This document shows positions 41,386 through 49,577 of a stretch of 64,000 nt of DNA, one piece after another. Each line of letters begins with the position of its first letter. Position 1 is the first letter of the stretch. Origin of the DNA: Allokutzneria oryzae (GTDB taxonomy: Bacteria > Actinomycetota > Actinomycetes > Mycobacteriales > Pseudonocardiaceae); the NCBI RefSeq assembly GCF_042429765.1, contig NZ_JBHLZU010000018.1, forward strand, positions 1-64,000, read 5' to 3'. The translations under genes were made by a program, and so were the position numbers. The notes beneath the pieces were generated by a model that was not told the origin of the DNA, ran no database searches, and saw only the letters and a program-made list of their open reading frames with translations.

Positions 41386-42063
41386 GTGGCTGTCACCGAC
41401 GACGCGATCCTGCGAGTCCGCGGCATGATCGTCTCCGGCGAGCTCCGGCCCGGTGACCGGCTGCCCCGCGAGGCCGACCTCGCCGAGCGGCTCGGCCTGT
41501 CCCGCAACTCGCTGCGAGAGGCGGTGAAGGCGCTGTCGCTGGTGCGCGTGCTCGACGTGCGCCAGGGTGACGGCACCTACGTGTCCAGCCTGCGGGCCGA
41601 CGAGCTGCTCGGCGCGCTGTCCTTCGTGCTCGACCTGCACCGGGGCGATGACTCGGTGCTGGAGGTGCTCGAAGTGCGCCGGGTGCTCGAACCGGCGGCG
41701 GCGGCGATGGCCGCGACTCGGGCGAGCACCGAGGACATCGCGGTCCTGCGGTCCCTGTGCGACGAGAGCGAGACCGCCGACTCGGTGGAGCGCTTGGTGG
41801 AGCACGACCTGGAGTTCCACCGGCGGATCGCCCAGGTGTCGGGCAACGCCTACCTCGCGCAGCTGCTGGACACCCTCGCCGGGCCGACGGTGCGCGCCCG
41901 GATATGGCGCGGCATCAGCCAGGGCGGGGCGACCGATCGGACCATCGCCGAGCACCGGGCGATCGTGGCCGCGCTGGCCGCCGGTGAGCCGGAGCTGGCG
42001 CGCTCGTGGTCCACCGTGCACGTGGCGGGCGTCGAGCAGTGGCTGCGCGAGATCCGGGAGTGA
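41386..42063 (+). CDS. FadR-subfamily GntR transcriptional regulator
   Basis: 225 residues from the GTG at 41386 (GGGAG Shine-Dalgarno). The winged helix has GDRLPREADLAERLGLSRNSLREAVKALS in two parts (about 23-51). The all-helical FCD domain (about 80-220) has the metal-binding histidines in HDLEFHRRIA and EHRAIVAAL. FadR-type proteins often sense sugar acids or other carboxylates. A near-identical operator-like sequence here and in front of the sugar-acid operon at 55.1 kb suggests that operon is its target. Confidence 0.9.
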   Translation: MAVTDDAILRVRGMIVSGELRPGDRLPREADLAERLGLSRNSLREAVKALSLVRVLDVRQGDGTYVSSLRADELLGALSFVLDLHRGDDSVLEVLEVRRVLEPAAAAMAATRASTEDIAVLRSLCDESETADSVERLVEHDLEFHRRIAQVSGNAYLAQLLDTLAGPTVRARIWRGISQGGATDRTIAEHRAIVAALAAGEPELARSWSTVHVAGVEQWLREIRE

Positions 42064-42204
42064 CACCGCGTCGACGCGCAGGGTACTTCAGGCACTGACC
42101 AGCAGGAAAGGGCTTGCCTTGAGTTCCCGATGCGGCCTTTTGGTCGAACTTGGCACGAACTAGCTTCGGCTGGTCTGGGTGGGTGAGAGCAACGGAGGCA
42201 CCCC

Positions 42205-45075
42205 GTGCCGACATCGGGCGACATGCCGGCGCGAACGGAACCAACGGTGGTCGGTCGCGACCGTGAGCTGAATGCGGTCGCGGCGCACCTCGATCGGGCG
42301 GCGCGGGGCGCTTCGGCGCTGCTCGTGATCGAGGGGCCGAGCGGAGCCGGGAAGACCACGCTGCTGCGAGCCGCTGCGGAGCAGGCGCGGGACGCCGGTT
42401 TCCTGGTGCTGAACGCGCAGGCGTCAACGGCGGAGCAGGACTTCGCCTTCGGAGTGGTGCGCCAACTCCTGGAACCGGGTGTCCTCGCGGTTCCCGAGCG
42501 GGACCGGCGGGCGTTGCTGTCCGGGATGGCGGAGCCCGCCGAGCGGGTGCTCGGCGTTTCCGGTGTCACCGCCCAGGAGGCGCCGGGGCCGGACGTCTAC
42601 GCGACGCTGCACGGGCTGTTCCACCTGACCGTCAACCTGGCGGCGCGGCAGCCGCTGCTGCTGACCGTCGACGATGTCGAGCAGACCGACGCCTGCTCGC
42701 TGCGGTGGCTCGCGTACCTGGCGCGACGGATGAGCGCACTGCCGGTCGCCGTCGCGATGACCGTGGGCGCGGGCAGCAAGTGGACCGACCCGACGCAGCT
42801 CGCCGGGCTGACGGTGGATGCCGTGCGGATCGCGGTGGAGGGGTTGGACCACGGTGGCTGCGAGGCGTTGATCGAGCAGGAGTTCGGCGAGTCGCCCGCG
42901 TTGGAGTTCACCGCGGCGTGCCGGGCGGCCACCGGTGGCAACCCTTTCCTGGTCCGGGAGCTGTCGAAGGCACTCGCGGCCGGTGGGACACGTCCGAACC
43001 CGGCCGCGGCGGAGGAACTGCACGACCTGTGTCCGGCGCAGCTCACCAGGACCGTGCTGACGCGGTTACGGGCGCGGGATCCCGCGCTCGCGGCGATGGC
43101 CCGCGCCGTTGCCGCGCTGGGTGAACCGGACCTGGCGATCGCCGCTGCCGCCGCCGAGCTGGACCTCGCCGCGGCGGGCGAGGCCGTGCAGACCCTGGTG
43201 GCCAGAGGGGTGTTCCGGGTCGGCAAGCCGCTGGCGTTCGAGCACTCGATCGTCAGGGCAGCCGTCGCCGAGGATCTGTCCACTGTGGACCACGAGTTGG
43301 CCAACGCCCGCGCGGCGGAGCACCTGCACGGCACGGGGGCGACCGCGGGGCAGATTGCGCCGTACCTGCTGCGCACCGGTGTGGCACGTGGCCCGTGGGT
43401 GGTCGGCGCCTTGGAGCGGGCCTGCCGCGAGGCGATGCTCGGCGGCGCTCCGGAGGTCGCCGCCGCGTGCCTTCGGCGGGCGCTGCGGGAACCGCTGTCC
43501 GAGCACGCCATGCCCAACCTCCTGTTCCAGTTGGGCATGGCGGAGCTGAGCCTGGACCCGCAGTCCGCGCTGGACAACCTCACCAAGGCGCACGCCCGCG
43601 CCGTGGATCCCTTGGCCAGGGCCAACATCGCGGTGGTGCTCGCGCAGGAGCTGGGTGAGCGGGAGCGCTACACCGAGGCGATGGAGCTGCTCGACGCCGC
43701 GGCCAACGAGGTCCGGCCCGTGGACCGGGATGTCGCGGTACGGCTGGAGCTGTGCCTTCTCTGCGTCTCGCTCGACGCGCACTACGTGGCGTCCGCGCTG
43801 GACGAACGGCTCGCCAAGATCCGCGAGCACGACAACCTGCCGCCCGACACGACGCGGTTCCTCAACGCGCTGCTGACCTTCCTCTCCTCGGTCGGCGGCG
43901 CCTCCTACGCCAGGGCGTCGGAGGCGGTGACCTCGGCCTGGACCCAGCGGGTTCCGCCGCGCTCGTGGCAGGGCACGCCGTGGGACGTCACCAGCGGCTG
44001 GCAGTACGTGTACCTCGCGGTATCGCTGATCATCACCGAGAAGCTGGAGCTGGCCGACCAGTACTGCTCGGAGATGCTCGCCGAGACCACCGCGCTCGGG
44101 CTCTCGCTGGGCAGCGCGGCGTCGGAGGCGCTGCGCGCCCAGGCCCGCTTCCGGTCCGGGGCGCTGGCCGCCGCCGAAAACGACGCGCGGTCGGCGCTCG
44201 CCGTGCTGGACGAGATCAGGACCGGCACCAGGACGGGCACGGTCTTCGCACTGTCCACTTTGGTCGAGACACTGATCGACCAGGGCAAGCCCGGCGAGGC
44301 CGCCGCTGAGCTGGAACGGCGGGCACTGGCCGGAGAACTGCCGCCGTCCTGGCGGTACAACTACCTGCTGGTGTCCAGGGGACGGCTCTGGCTCGCGCTC
44401 GGTGAACCTCGGCGGGCGTTGGAGGACGCGCTCGAATGCGGTCGTCGCTACGCACAGCGCGGGATGACCGGTCGCGATCCCCTCGGCTGGCGGATGCTGG
44501 CGGCGCTCGCGCACCACGCGCTCGGAGAGACCGGAGCGGCCCGCGAGCTGGCCGCCGTCGAGTTGGGGCACGCGCGGGAGTGGGCGGGTCCAGTCCGCCT
44601 CGGTGCGGCGCTGCGAGTGGCCGGGCTGGTAGCCGAAGGGCCGGAACGGCTTGAGCTGCTGGCGGCGTCCTCGTGCACCCTGTCCTCGTCCACGTTCCGG
44701 CTTGAGCGTGCGTGGTCGCTGGCGGAGCTCGGCGCCGAACTCGTTCGGGCCGGGCGGGCGGATGAGGCCGACCCGCACCTGCGGGTGGCGATGGAGATCG
44801 CGACCAGCTGCGGTTCGGAGGCGGTGATCGCCGCCGTCCGGGGTGCGCGTGACGGTGGGACTCCCCGACGTTGCCCCAGCGGTGGGCTCACTCCGCACGA
44901 GCGCCGGATCGCCGACCTGGCGGTGCGCGGCATGACCAACCGGGAGATCGCGGAGGCGTTCCTGGTCACGCAGCGCGCGGTGGAACAGCACCTCACGCGG
45001 GTCTACCGCAAGCTCGGGATCAGTCGGCGGTCCCAGCTCGGGATCGCGCTCCAGGAAAGCGATCGCGGGCAGTAG
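42205..45075 (+). CDS. Large ATP-binding LuxR-family (LAL) transcriptional regulator
   Basis: 956 residues. N-terminal AAA/STAND ATPase with Walker A EGPSGAGKTTLL (about 44-55) and Walker B-like LLLTVDDVEQT (about 152-162), a long helical TPR-like region (about 400-870), and a C-terminal LuxR helix-turn-helix with GLTPHERRIADLAVRGMTNR (about 893-912) and AVEQHLTRVYRKLGISRR. Such regulators respond to carbon sources or control specialised metabolism. The target is unknown: the adjacent genes are a small secreted protein and an M23 peptidase, both in the opposite orientation. It is monocistronic with its own terminator. Confidence 0.94.
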   Translation: MPTSGDMPARTEPTVVGRDRELNAVAAHLDRAARGASALLVIEGPSGAGKTTLLRAAAEQARDAGFLVLNAQASTAEQDFAFGVVRQLLEPGVLAVPERDRRALLSGMAEPAERVLGVSGVTAQEAPGPDVYATLHGLFHLTVNLAARQPLLLTVDDVEQTDACSLRWLAYLARRMSALPVAVAMTVGAGSKWTDPTQLAGLTVDAVRIAVEGLDHGGCEALIEQEFGESPALEFTAACRAATGGNPFLVRELSKALAAGGTRPNPAAAEELHDLCPAQLTRTVLTRLRARDPALAAMARAVAALGEPDLAIAAAAAELDLAAAGEAVQTLVARGVFRVGKPLAFEHSIVRAAVAEDLSTVDHELANARAAEHLHGTGATAGQIAPYLLRTGVARGPWVVGALERACREAMLGGAPEVAAACLRRALREPLSEHAMPNLLFQLGMAELSLDPQSALDNLTKAHARAVDPLARANIAVVLAQELGERERYTEAMELLDAAANEVRPVDRDVAVRLELCLLCVSLDAHYVASALDERLAKIREHDNLPPDTTRFLNALLTFLSSVGGASYARASEAVTSAWTQRVPPRSWQGTPWDVTSGWQYVYLAVSLIITEKLELADQYCSEMLAETTALGLSLGSAASEALRAQARFRSGALAAAENDARSALAVLDEIRTGTRTGTVFALSTLVETLIDQGKPGEAAAELERRALAGELPPSWRYNYLLVSRGRLWLALGEPRRALEDALECGRRYAQRGMTGRDPLGWRMLAALAHHALGETGAARELAAVELGHAREWAGPVRLGAALRVAGLVAEGPERLELLAASSCTLSSSTFRLERAWSLAELGAELVRAGRADEADPHLRVAMEIATSCGSEAVIAAVRGARDGGTPRRCPSGGLTPHERRIADLAVRGMTNREIAEAFLVTQRAVEQHLTRVYRKLGISRRSQLGIALQESDRGQ

Positions 45076-45086
45076 CAACACAAGAA

Positions 45087-45115
45087 GCAGGCGCCCTTCG
45101 GGGAAGGGCGCCTGC
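45087..45115. terminator. Terminator after the LAL regulator
   Basis: 12-bp perfect stem (GCAGGCGCCCTT and its complement) with a 5-base loop, 11 bases after the stop. The small secreted-protein gene ends convergently 15 bases beyond. Confidence 0.92.
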
Positions 45116-45129
45116 CTCGTTGTTGTGGA

Positions 45130-45450
45130 CTACAGGACGACGACGGTGTTGGCGACCAGGGAGCCGTCCACCTGGACGCAGAGAACCTTGACCTTCACAC
45201 CGGCCACGAGGCTGCCGGTGATCTTGGTGCCCGAGGTGACCTTCACGGTCGCGCTGGCGCCGGTGCTGAGCTTCAGGCTGACCTTGCCGGCGTCCACCGA
45301 GACCACGGTCGCGCTGTTCAGCACGATCTCGGCGGCGGCGGAGGTGCTGGCCGTCGGGGCGGCGAACGCCGGAGCGGCGCCGAGCAGGATCCCACCGGAC
45401 AGGGCGACGGCGGCGATACCGGCCGCGACACGCTTCGCGGAAATCGACAT
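45130..45450 (-). CDS. Small secreted protein, DUF5666-like
   Basis: 106 residues from the ATG at 45450. Signal peptide (about 1-31) ending A-P-A-F-A-A. The mature part of about 75 residues is a run of short beta strands (VVSVDAGKVSLKL, ATVKVTSGTKI, VKVLCVQVDGSL) that resembles the DUF5666 beta-barrel pattern. It contains a single cysteine. Function is unknown. Confidence 0.7.
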   Translation of the reverse strand: MSISAKRVAAGIAAVALSGGILLGAAPAFAAPTASTSAAAEIVLNSATVVSVDAGKVSLKLSTGASATVKVTSGTKITGSLVAGVKVKVLCVQVDGSLVANTVVVL

Positions 45451-45820
45451 GTCCCTACTCCTTGCTATTGAGGGCGATAAGGGGTGCTGCTGCCAAGGCC
45501 CCCCAATAGTGGGTCGGGAAAACCGTTGCGGACAACGGAGAAACCCGAAGCACCGCGCGGTGTCGATCGCCGCTTCGGTATCGGTGTCGTACTTCGGTAT
45601 CCCGCAGCCCCTGGTCCGGGCAGGCGCCGGCGCGGCGGCACGCGAAAACGCCCCCACTCCTGTTATCGGCAGAGGTGGGGGCGTCATGGAGCTGCGGTTG
45701 TCAGGCTGTGGACAGGCGGGACGGTTGTGGACAACTCCGTGCTGCGCGCGGCTTGGTCAGCGTCGTTGTCCGTGCCTCATGGCAGCGTTGAAACGGGGGG
45801 TCTTCGTTCCGGGATCAACC
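45451..45820. other. Intergenic region between the M23 peptidase gene and the small secreted-protein gene
   Basis: No gene is seen in these 370 bases. It holds the terminator at 45648-45684, two DnaA-box-like sequences (CTGTGGACAG at 45706-45715 and TTGTGGACAA at 45725-45734), and the promoter region for the small secreted-protein gene. Confidence 0.5.
45648..45684. terminator. Probable terminator downstream of the M23 gene
   Basis: 10-bp perfect arms (ACGCCCCCAC, 45648-45657; complement 45675-45684) with a 17-base loop, about 140 bases beyond the minus-strand M23 stop. Confidence 0.55.
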
Positions 45821-46357
45821 TCAGCAGTTATTGCTCCGGAGGTTGAACGGGCGATTCGGGTCCATTGTGTATTCGACGTTGTTGAAGATGGGTTTGACCC
45901 ACTCGCCGTTTTCGCCGTTGTTGTTCCCGTTGGCGTCGCGCAGGAGTTCGTAGTGCAGGTGGGCCACGCTGGTGTTGACCTTGCCGACCGTACCGATGCG
46001 CTGGCCGCGCAGGACGCGGTCGCCGACGTTGACCGTTCGGATGCTCATGTGCAGGTACAGGGTGAACCAGCCGTCACCGTGGTTGATCTCCACACCGCCG
46101 GAGTTGGGGTGGATCTCGTTGACCACGCCTGGAGCCGCCGCGACCACGTGCGCGCCTTCGGTCGGGCCGTCGACGTGGAACATGTCCACCTTCTTGTCGT
46201 CGGGGGCGTGGCCGACATAAGTGGTCATCGCCCAGGTCTGCCCGCAGGCGAACGGCAGTTGGAAGTTCGGGCGCGGTGCGGCGGACGCGGTGCCGCCCGA
46301 CATGGTCAGGACGAGCGCGGTGGCGGCGGCCAGCGCGGTGGCGGGGCGCATTCTCAT
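45821..46357 (-). CDS. Secreted M23 (LytM-type) metallopeptidase-fold protein
   Basis: 178 residues from the ATG at 46357 (GAGGAG Shine-Dalgarno). Signal peptide with a cleavage site near A-S-A-A (about 27). The M23 domain has DMFHVDGPTEG (about 57-67, metal His/Asp), GGVEINHGDGWFTLYLHM (about 85-102) and the HLHYEL zinc motif (about 132-137). The catalytic histidine pattern appears complete, so an endopeptidase on cell-wall peptides is expected. Only a single compact domain is present, without a wall-binding module. Confidence 0.88.
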   Translation of the reverse strand: MRMRPATALAAATALVLTMSGGTASAAPRPNFQLPFACGQTWAMTTYVGHAPDDKKVDMFHVDGPTEGAHVVAAAPGVVNEIHPNSGGVEINHGDGWFTLYLHMSIRTVNVGDRVLRGQRIGTVGKVNTSVAHLHYELLRDANGNNNGENGEWVKPIFNNVEYTMDPNRPFNLRSNNC

Positions 46358-46468
46358 CGTTGGCTCCTCAGCAGGGGTGGGACCCGTCAGCCAGGTTGAT
46401 GACCGCGCCCGCGCCTGGTCAAGGAACCGGCGATCCCGTTTGAACAGAGCCAAAACGCTTGCGAGGTA

Positions 46469-47302
46469 CTACGCGATCCGGTACGTCCGCGCCGCCGTGG
46501 ACTCGAAGATCGCGTTCTGCTCCGACGGTGTCAGCTCGGCCGTGAGCGCCCGCGCGGCGGAGACCACCTCGGTGTAGTTCGCCGCGAGCAGGCAGACCGG
46601 CCAGTCGGAGCCGAACATCAACCTCGACGGCCCGAACGACTCCAGCACCACGTCGAAGTACGGGCGCAGGTCGTCAACCGTCCACTGTGTCCAGTCGGCC
46701 TCCGTGACGAGACCGGAGAGCTTGCAGATCACGTTCTCGTTCCGCGCGAGGTCCCGAATGCCTTCCGCCCAGGGGGAAAGCTCCCCCGACGCGATCGGCG
46801 GTTTCGAGCAGTGGTCAAGCACGAACGGCGTCGAGGGCAGCGCTGCGACGGTCTCCACCGCCGCGGGGAGCTGGTGCGGCAGCGTCAGCAGCTCGTACAG
46901 CAGGCCACGGTCGGACACCGCCGACAGCCCACGGCGGACATCCGGTCGGCACAGCCAGCGCGGGTCCTGCTCACCCTGGGCCTGGTGCCTGATCCCGCGC
47001 AGCCAACGACCGCCTCGTCCATCCATATAGGACTCGATGTGGTCGGCGACCGCGGGCGAGGTCAGGTCCGCCCAGCCGACGACCGCGCCAACCAGGTCGG
47101 ATTCCTCTGCCACAGCAAGGAACTCCGGGGTCTCCTCCGCGACCGTGACCGTCTGCACGAGCACGGTCGCCCGCACACCGGTGGCCACCGCCGCCAGATC
47201 CGCTACGCCGAAGTTCCGTCGCAGCGGAGCCATCGACGGACCTGTGATCCACTCCTGGTCGCGTACGCCCAGGTCCCAGAAGTGCTGATGCGCGTCGATC
47301 AT
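46469..47302 (-). CDS. Amidohydrolase-2 family lactonase (L-fuconolactonase type)
   Basis: 277 residues. Metal site HQHFWD at about 5-10, central FVLDHCSKPP, and GSDWPVCLL near 228-236, the pattern of COG3618 sugar lactonases. It is the last gene of the minus-strand operon, overlapping the upstream aldo/keto reductase gene by four bases (ATGA). In context it would hydrolyse the sugar lactone made by the dehydrogenase to the aldonate (L-fucono-lactone to L-fuconate). Confidence 0.87.
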   Translation of the reverse strand: MIDAHQHFWDLGVRDQEWITGPSMAPLRRNFGVADLAAVATGVRATVLVQTVTVAEETPEFLAVAEESDLVGAVVGWADLTSPAVADHIESYMDGRGGRWLRGIRHQAQGEQDPRWLCRPDVRRGLSAVSDRGLLYELLTLPHQLPAAVETVAALPSTPFVLDHCSKPPIASGELSPWAEGIRDLARNENVICKLSGLVTEADWTQWTVDDLRPYFDVVLESFGPSRLMFGSDWPVCLLAANYTEVVSAARALTAELTPSEQNAIFESTAARTYRIA

Positions 47303-48282
47303 GAGCTCGGCACCGGGGCGTCCTGGCGCAGCAGCCCTTCGGACTTCAGCGCCGCCCAGCACTCCTGCGGCACCGGCGACGCGAACAGCCGGGCGTTCTC
47401 CGCCATCTGCTCCGCGGTCCGCGCGCCGATCACCACCGACGCCACCGCCGGGTGCCCCAGCGGGAACTGCAACGCCGCTTGCGGCAGCGTCACTCCGAAC
47501 CGGCCGCAGACCTCCGCCATCCGCCGCGCGGTCTTGATCAGCTCGGGCGGTGCTTCCTCGTAGTTGTACTTCGCGTCGGGCGCCACCACCGGGCGCGACA
47601 GCAGGCCGGAGTTGAACACGCCCGCCGCCAGCACGGACACCTGGCGTTGCGAGCACAGCGGCAGCAGCTCGTCCAACGCCGACTGTTCGAGCAGCGTGTA
47701 GCGGCCCGCCAGCATCACCACGTCCACCGACGTCTCCGCGACCAGGCGGGCCAGCATCTGCCACTGGTTCATCCCGGCGCCGATCGCGCCGACGGAACCC
47801 TTCGCGCGGAGTTCCTCCAGAGCGGGCAGGGCCTCGCCGACGGCCCGGTCCCAGTGGTCGTCCGGATCGTGCAGGAGCAGGATGTCCACCCGCGACAGCC
47901 CCAGTCTGTCCAAAGAGGACTCAACAGAGGCGAGCACCCCGGCCGCGCTGAAGTCCCAGAAGCGCCGGTGCGTCGCGGGAACGGCGAACCCGTTCGCCAG
48001 GTCGTCCCCCGCCACCGGAATCGGCTCCAGCCGTCGGCCCACCTTCGTGGAGACGACGAAGTCCGAGGCGGACGCGAGAGCCTTGCCGAGCCGCCGCTCC
48101 GAGAGGCCGAGGCCGTAGTGCGGCGCGGTGTCGAAGTACGAGACCCCGGCCTCCAGCGCCGCCGCCACCGACTCCGCCGCGACCTCTTCGGACACCGACC
48201 GGTAGAGCCCGGCCATCGGGGCAGCGCCGAAGCCCAAGGCGCTGACCTCGACCGATGTTCGTCCTAATGGGACTTTTCGCAT
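47299..48282 (-). CDS. Aldo/keto reductase, L-fucose-dehydrogenase type
   Basis: 327 residues from the ATG at 48282. AKR tetrad: DTAPHYGLGLSE (about 50-61, Asp and Tyr), the lysine in VVSTKVG (about 75-81), and the histidine in LLLHDPDD (about 136-143). The length and the GLYRSVSEE/FNSGLL pattern resemble L-fucose (D-threo-aldose) 1-dehydrogenases, which make the lactone. The longer open frame upstream overlaps the mutarotase gene and is not used. It overlaps the mutarotase by 19 bases and the lactonase by four. Confidence 0.85.
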   Translation of the reverse strand: MRKVPLGRTSVEVSALGFGAAPMAGLYRSVSEEVAAESVAAALEAGVSYFDTAPHYGLGLSERRLGKALASASDFVVSTKVGRRLEPIPVAGDDLANGFAVPATHRRFWDFSAAGVLASVESSLDRLGLSRVDILLLHDPDDHWDRAVGEALPALEELRAKGSVGAIGAGMNQWQMLARLVAETSVDVVMLAGRYTLLEQSALDELLPLCSQRQVSVLAAGVFNSGLLSRPVVAPDAKYNYEEAPPELIKTARRMAEVCGRFGVTLPQAALQFPLGHPAVASVVIGARTAEQMAENARLFASPVPQECWAALKSEGLLRQDAPVPSS

Positions 48283-48587
48283 GGAAGCTCCCAGACAAGC
48301 CCGACCCCGGACCCGGCTCCGGAGTAGTCGTCGGCGACGTCGAGCAGTTCGGCCATGCGCGCCTGCCACGGCACGTTGGCCGGGTGGTCGCGCAGGTACG
48401 CCCGCATCGCGGTGTAGTCCTCGCACTCCACCAGGTGGAACAGGTCCCGGCCGCTGCGCCAGATCCGCCAGGACCGTACCCCGGCCGCGCGCAACGCCTC
48501 GTCGAGCGCGGCCGGGATCGTCGCGTGCACGCGGTCGTACTCGGCTTCCCTACCCTCGCGGAGCCGGGTGTGCAGCGCGACCTCCAT
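48264..48587 (-). CDS. L-rhamnose/L-fucose mutarotase-like protein (RhaM family)
   Basis: 107 residues, the usual family length. Features are LREGREAEYDRVHATI (about 9-24, active-site histidine at about 21), SWRIWRSGRDLFHLVEC (about 39-55) and the conserved WQARMAEL (about 74-81). It interconverts anomers of 6-deoxy sugars so that the dehydrogenase gets its form. It lies three bases downstream of the permease gene and overlaps the dehydrogenase gene. Confidence 0.9.
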   Translation of the reverse strand: MEVALHTRLREGREAEYDRVHATIPAALDEALRAAGVRSWRIWRSGRDLFHLVECEDYTAMRAYLRDHPANVPWQARMAELLDVADDYSGAGSGVGLVWELPCEKSH

Positions 48588-48590
48588 CGC

Positions 48591-49577
48591 TTAGTCCTGC
48601 GCCTTGCCGGAGGTCAGCCGCGCCAGCATCAGCGCGATGAGGATGATCGCACCGTAGATCGCCTGGATCCAGTGCGGCGAGACCCCGCCCAGGGTCAGGA
48701 TGTTCTCGATCAGCCCGAGCGCCAGAACACCGGTCAGGGCGCCGAAGAGCGTGCCCTTGCCGCCGTCGAGGCTCACGCCGCCGATCACCGCGGCCGCGAA
48801 CACCGTGAAGATCATTCCCTGGCCCTGGGCCGGTCCGACCGAGCCGAGCCGCCCGGTCATCAACAGCCCCGCCAGCGCCGCCAGCAGGCTGGCGATGACC
48901 AGCACCGTCCACAGCACGCGCTCGGTGCGGATACCCGCGGCGCGGGCCGCCTCGACGTTGCCGCCGATCGCGTAGATGGACCGCCCCTGCCGGAAGTACG
49001 CCAGCGCCACGATGCCCAGCACGAAGGCGACCAGGCAGATCAGCACCGAGGCGGGCAGCCCGAACCACCGCGCGCTGCCGAGGTAGGTGAACGACAGGGG
49101 CACCTCGAAGAGGTTCTGGCCCTCCGTGAAGCCGATCTGCAGACCGCGCAGCACGGTCAGCATGCCGAGCGTCACGATGAACGCCGAGAGCTGGAGCTTG
49201 AGGATCAGGAACCCGTTGAACGCGCCGATCAGCACGCCAATCAGCAGGCACAGCGGGATCGCGGTCCACTCCGGCAGCTCGACGCCGAGCCCGTGCGCGG
49301 AGGCCGGGATGATCAGGCCGAGCGCCAGCGCCGGGGCGAGGCCGATGGTCGACTCCAGCGACAGGTCGATCTTGCCGCTGATCAGCACCAGTGCCTGGCC
49401 GAGCACCAGCAGGCTCAGCTCGGTGCGCTGCTGCAGCACGTTGGTGAGGTTGTCCGCGCTCAGGAACACGGGGTCCACCAGCGCTCCCACGATCATCAGC
49501 ACCACGATCGCCGGGAGCAGCGCGAGGTCCCGGAAGCGCGCGAACCGCAGCCTCGGCGCGGTTGCCGTCTCAGTCAT
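48591..49577 (-). CDS. Ribose-type sugar ABC transporter permease (RbsC family)
   Basis: 328 residues, about ten hydrophobic segments. Typical RbsC motifs: LVLISGKIDLSLESTIGLA (about 63-81) and the cytoplasmic loop AIGGNVEAARAAGIRTERV (about 203-221). The start overlaps the ATPase stop by eight bases. It forms the channel for the sugar delivered by the lipoprotein at 51073. Confidence 0.94.
   Translation of the reverse strand: MTETATAPRLRFARFRDLALLPAIVVLMIVGALVDPVFLSADNLTNVLQQRTELSLLVLGQALVLISGKIDLSLESTIGLAPALALGLIIPASAHGLGVELPEWTAIPLCLLIGVLIGAFNGFLILKLQLSAFIVTLGMLTVLRGLQIGFTEGQNLFEVPLSFTYLGSARWFGLPASVLICLVAFVLGIVALAYFRQGRSIYAIGGNVEAARAAGIRTERVLWTVLVIASLLAALAGLLMTGRLGSVGPAQGQGMIFTVFAAAVIGGVSLDGGKGTLFGALTGVLALGLIENILTLGGVSPHWIQAIYGAIILIALMLARLTSGKAQD

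Noticed and set aside
45706..45734. Two DnaA-box-like sequences (CTGTGGACAG and TTGTGGACAA) suggesting an origin
   Set aside because: Only two boxes, no dnaA, dnaN or gyrB nearby and no AT-rich unwinding region. Similar CTGTCCACAG strings occur elsewhere, for example near 39780, and overlap the general GTCCAC motif family.
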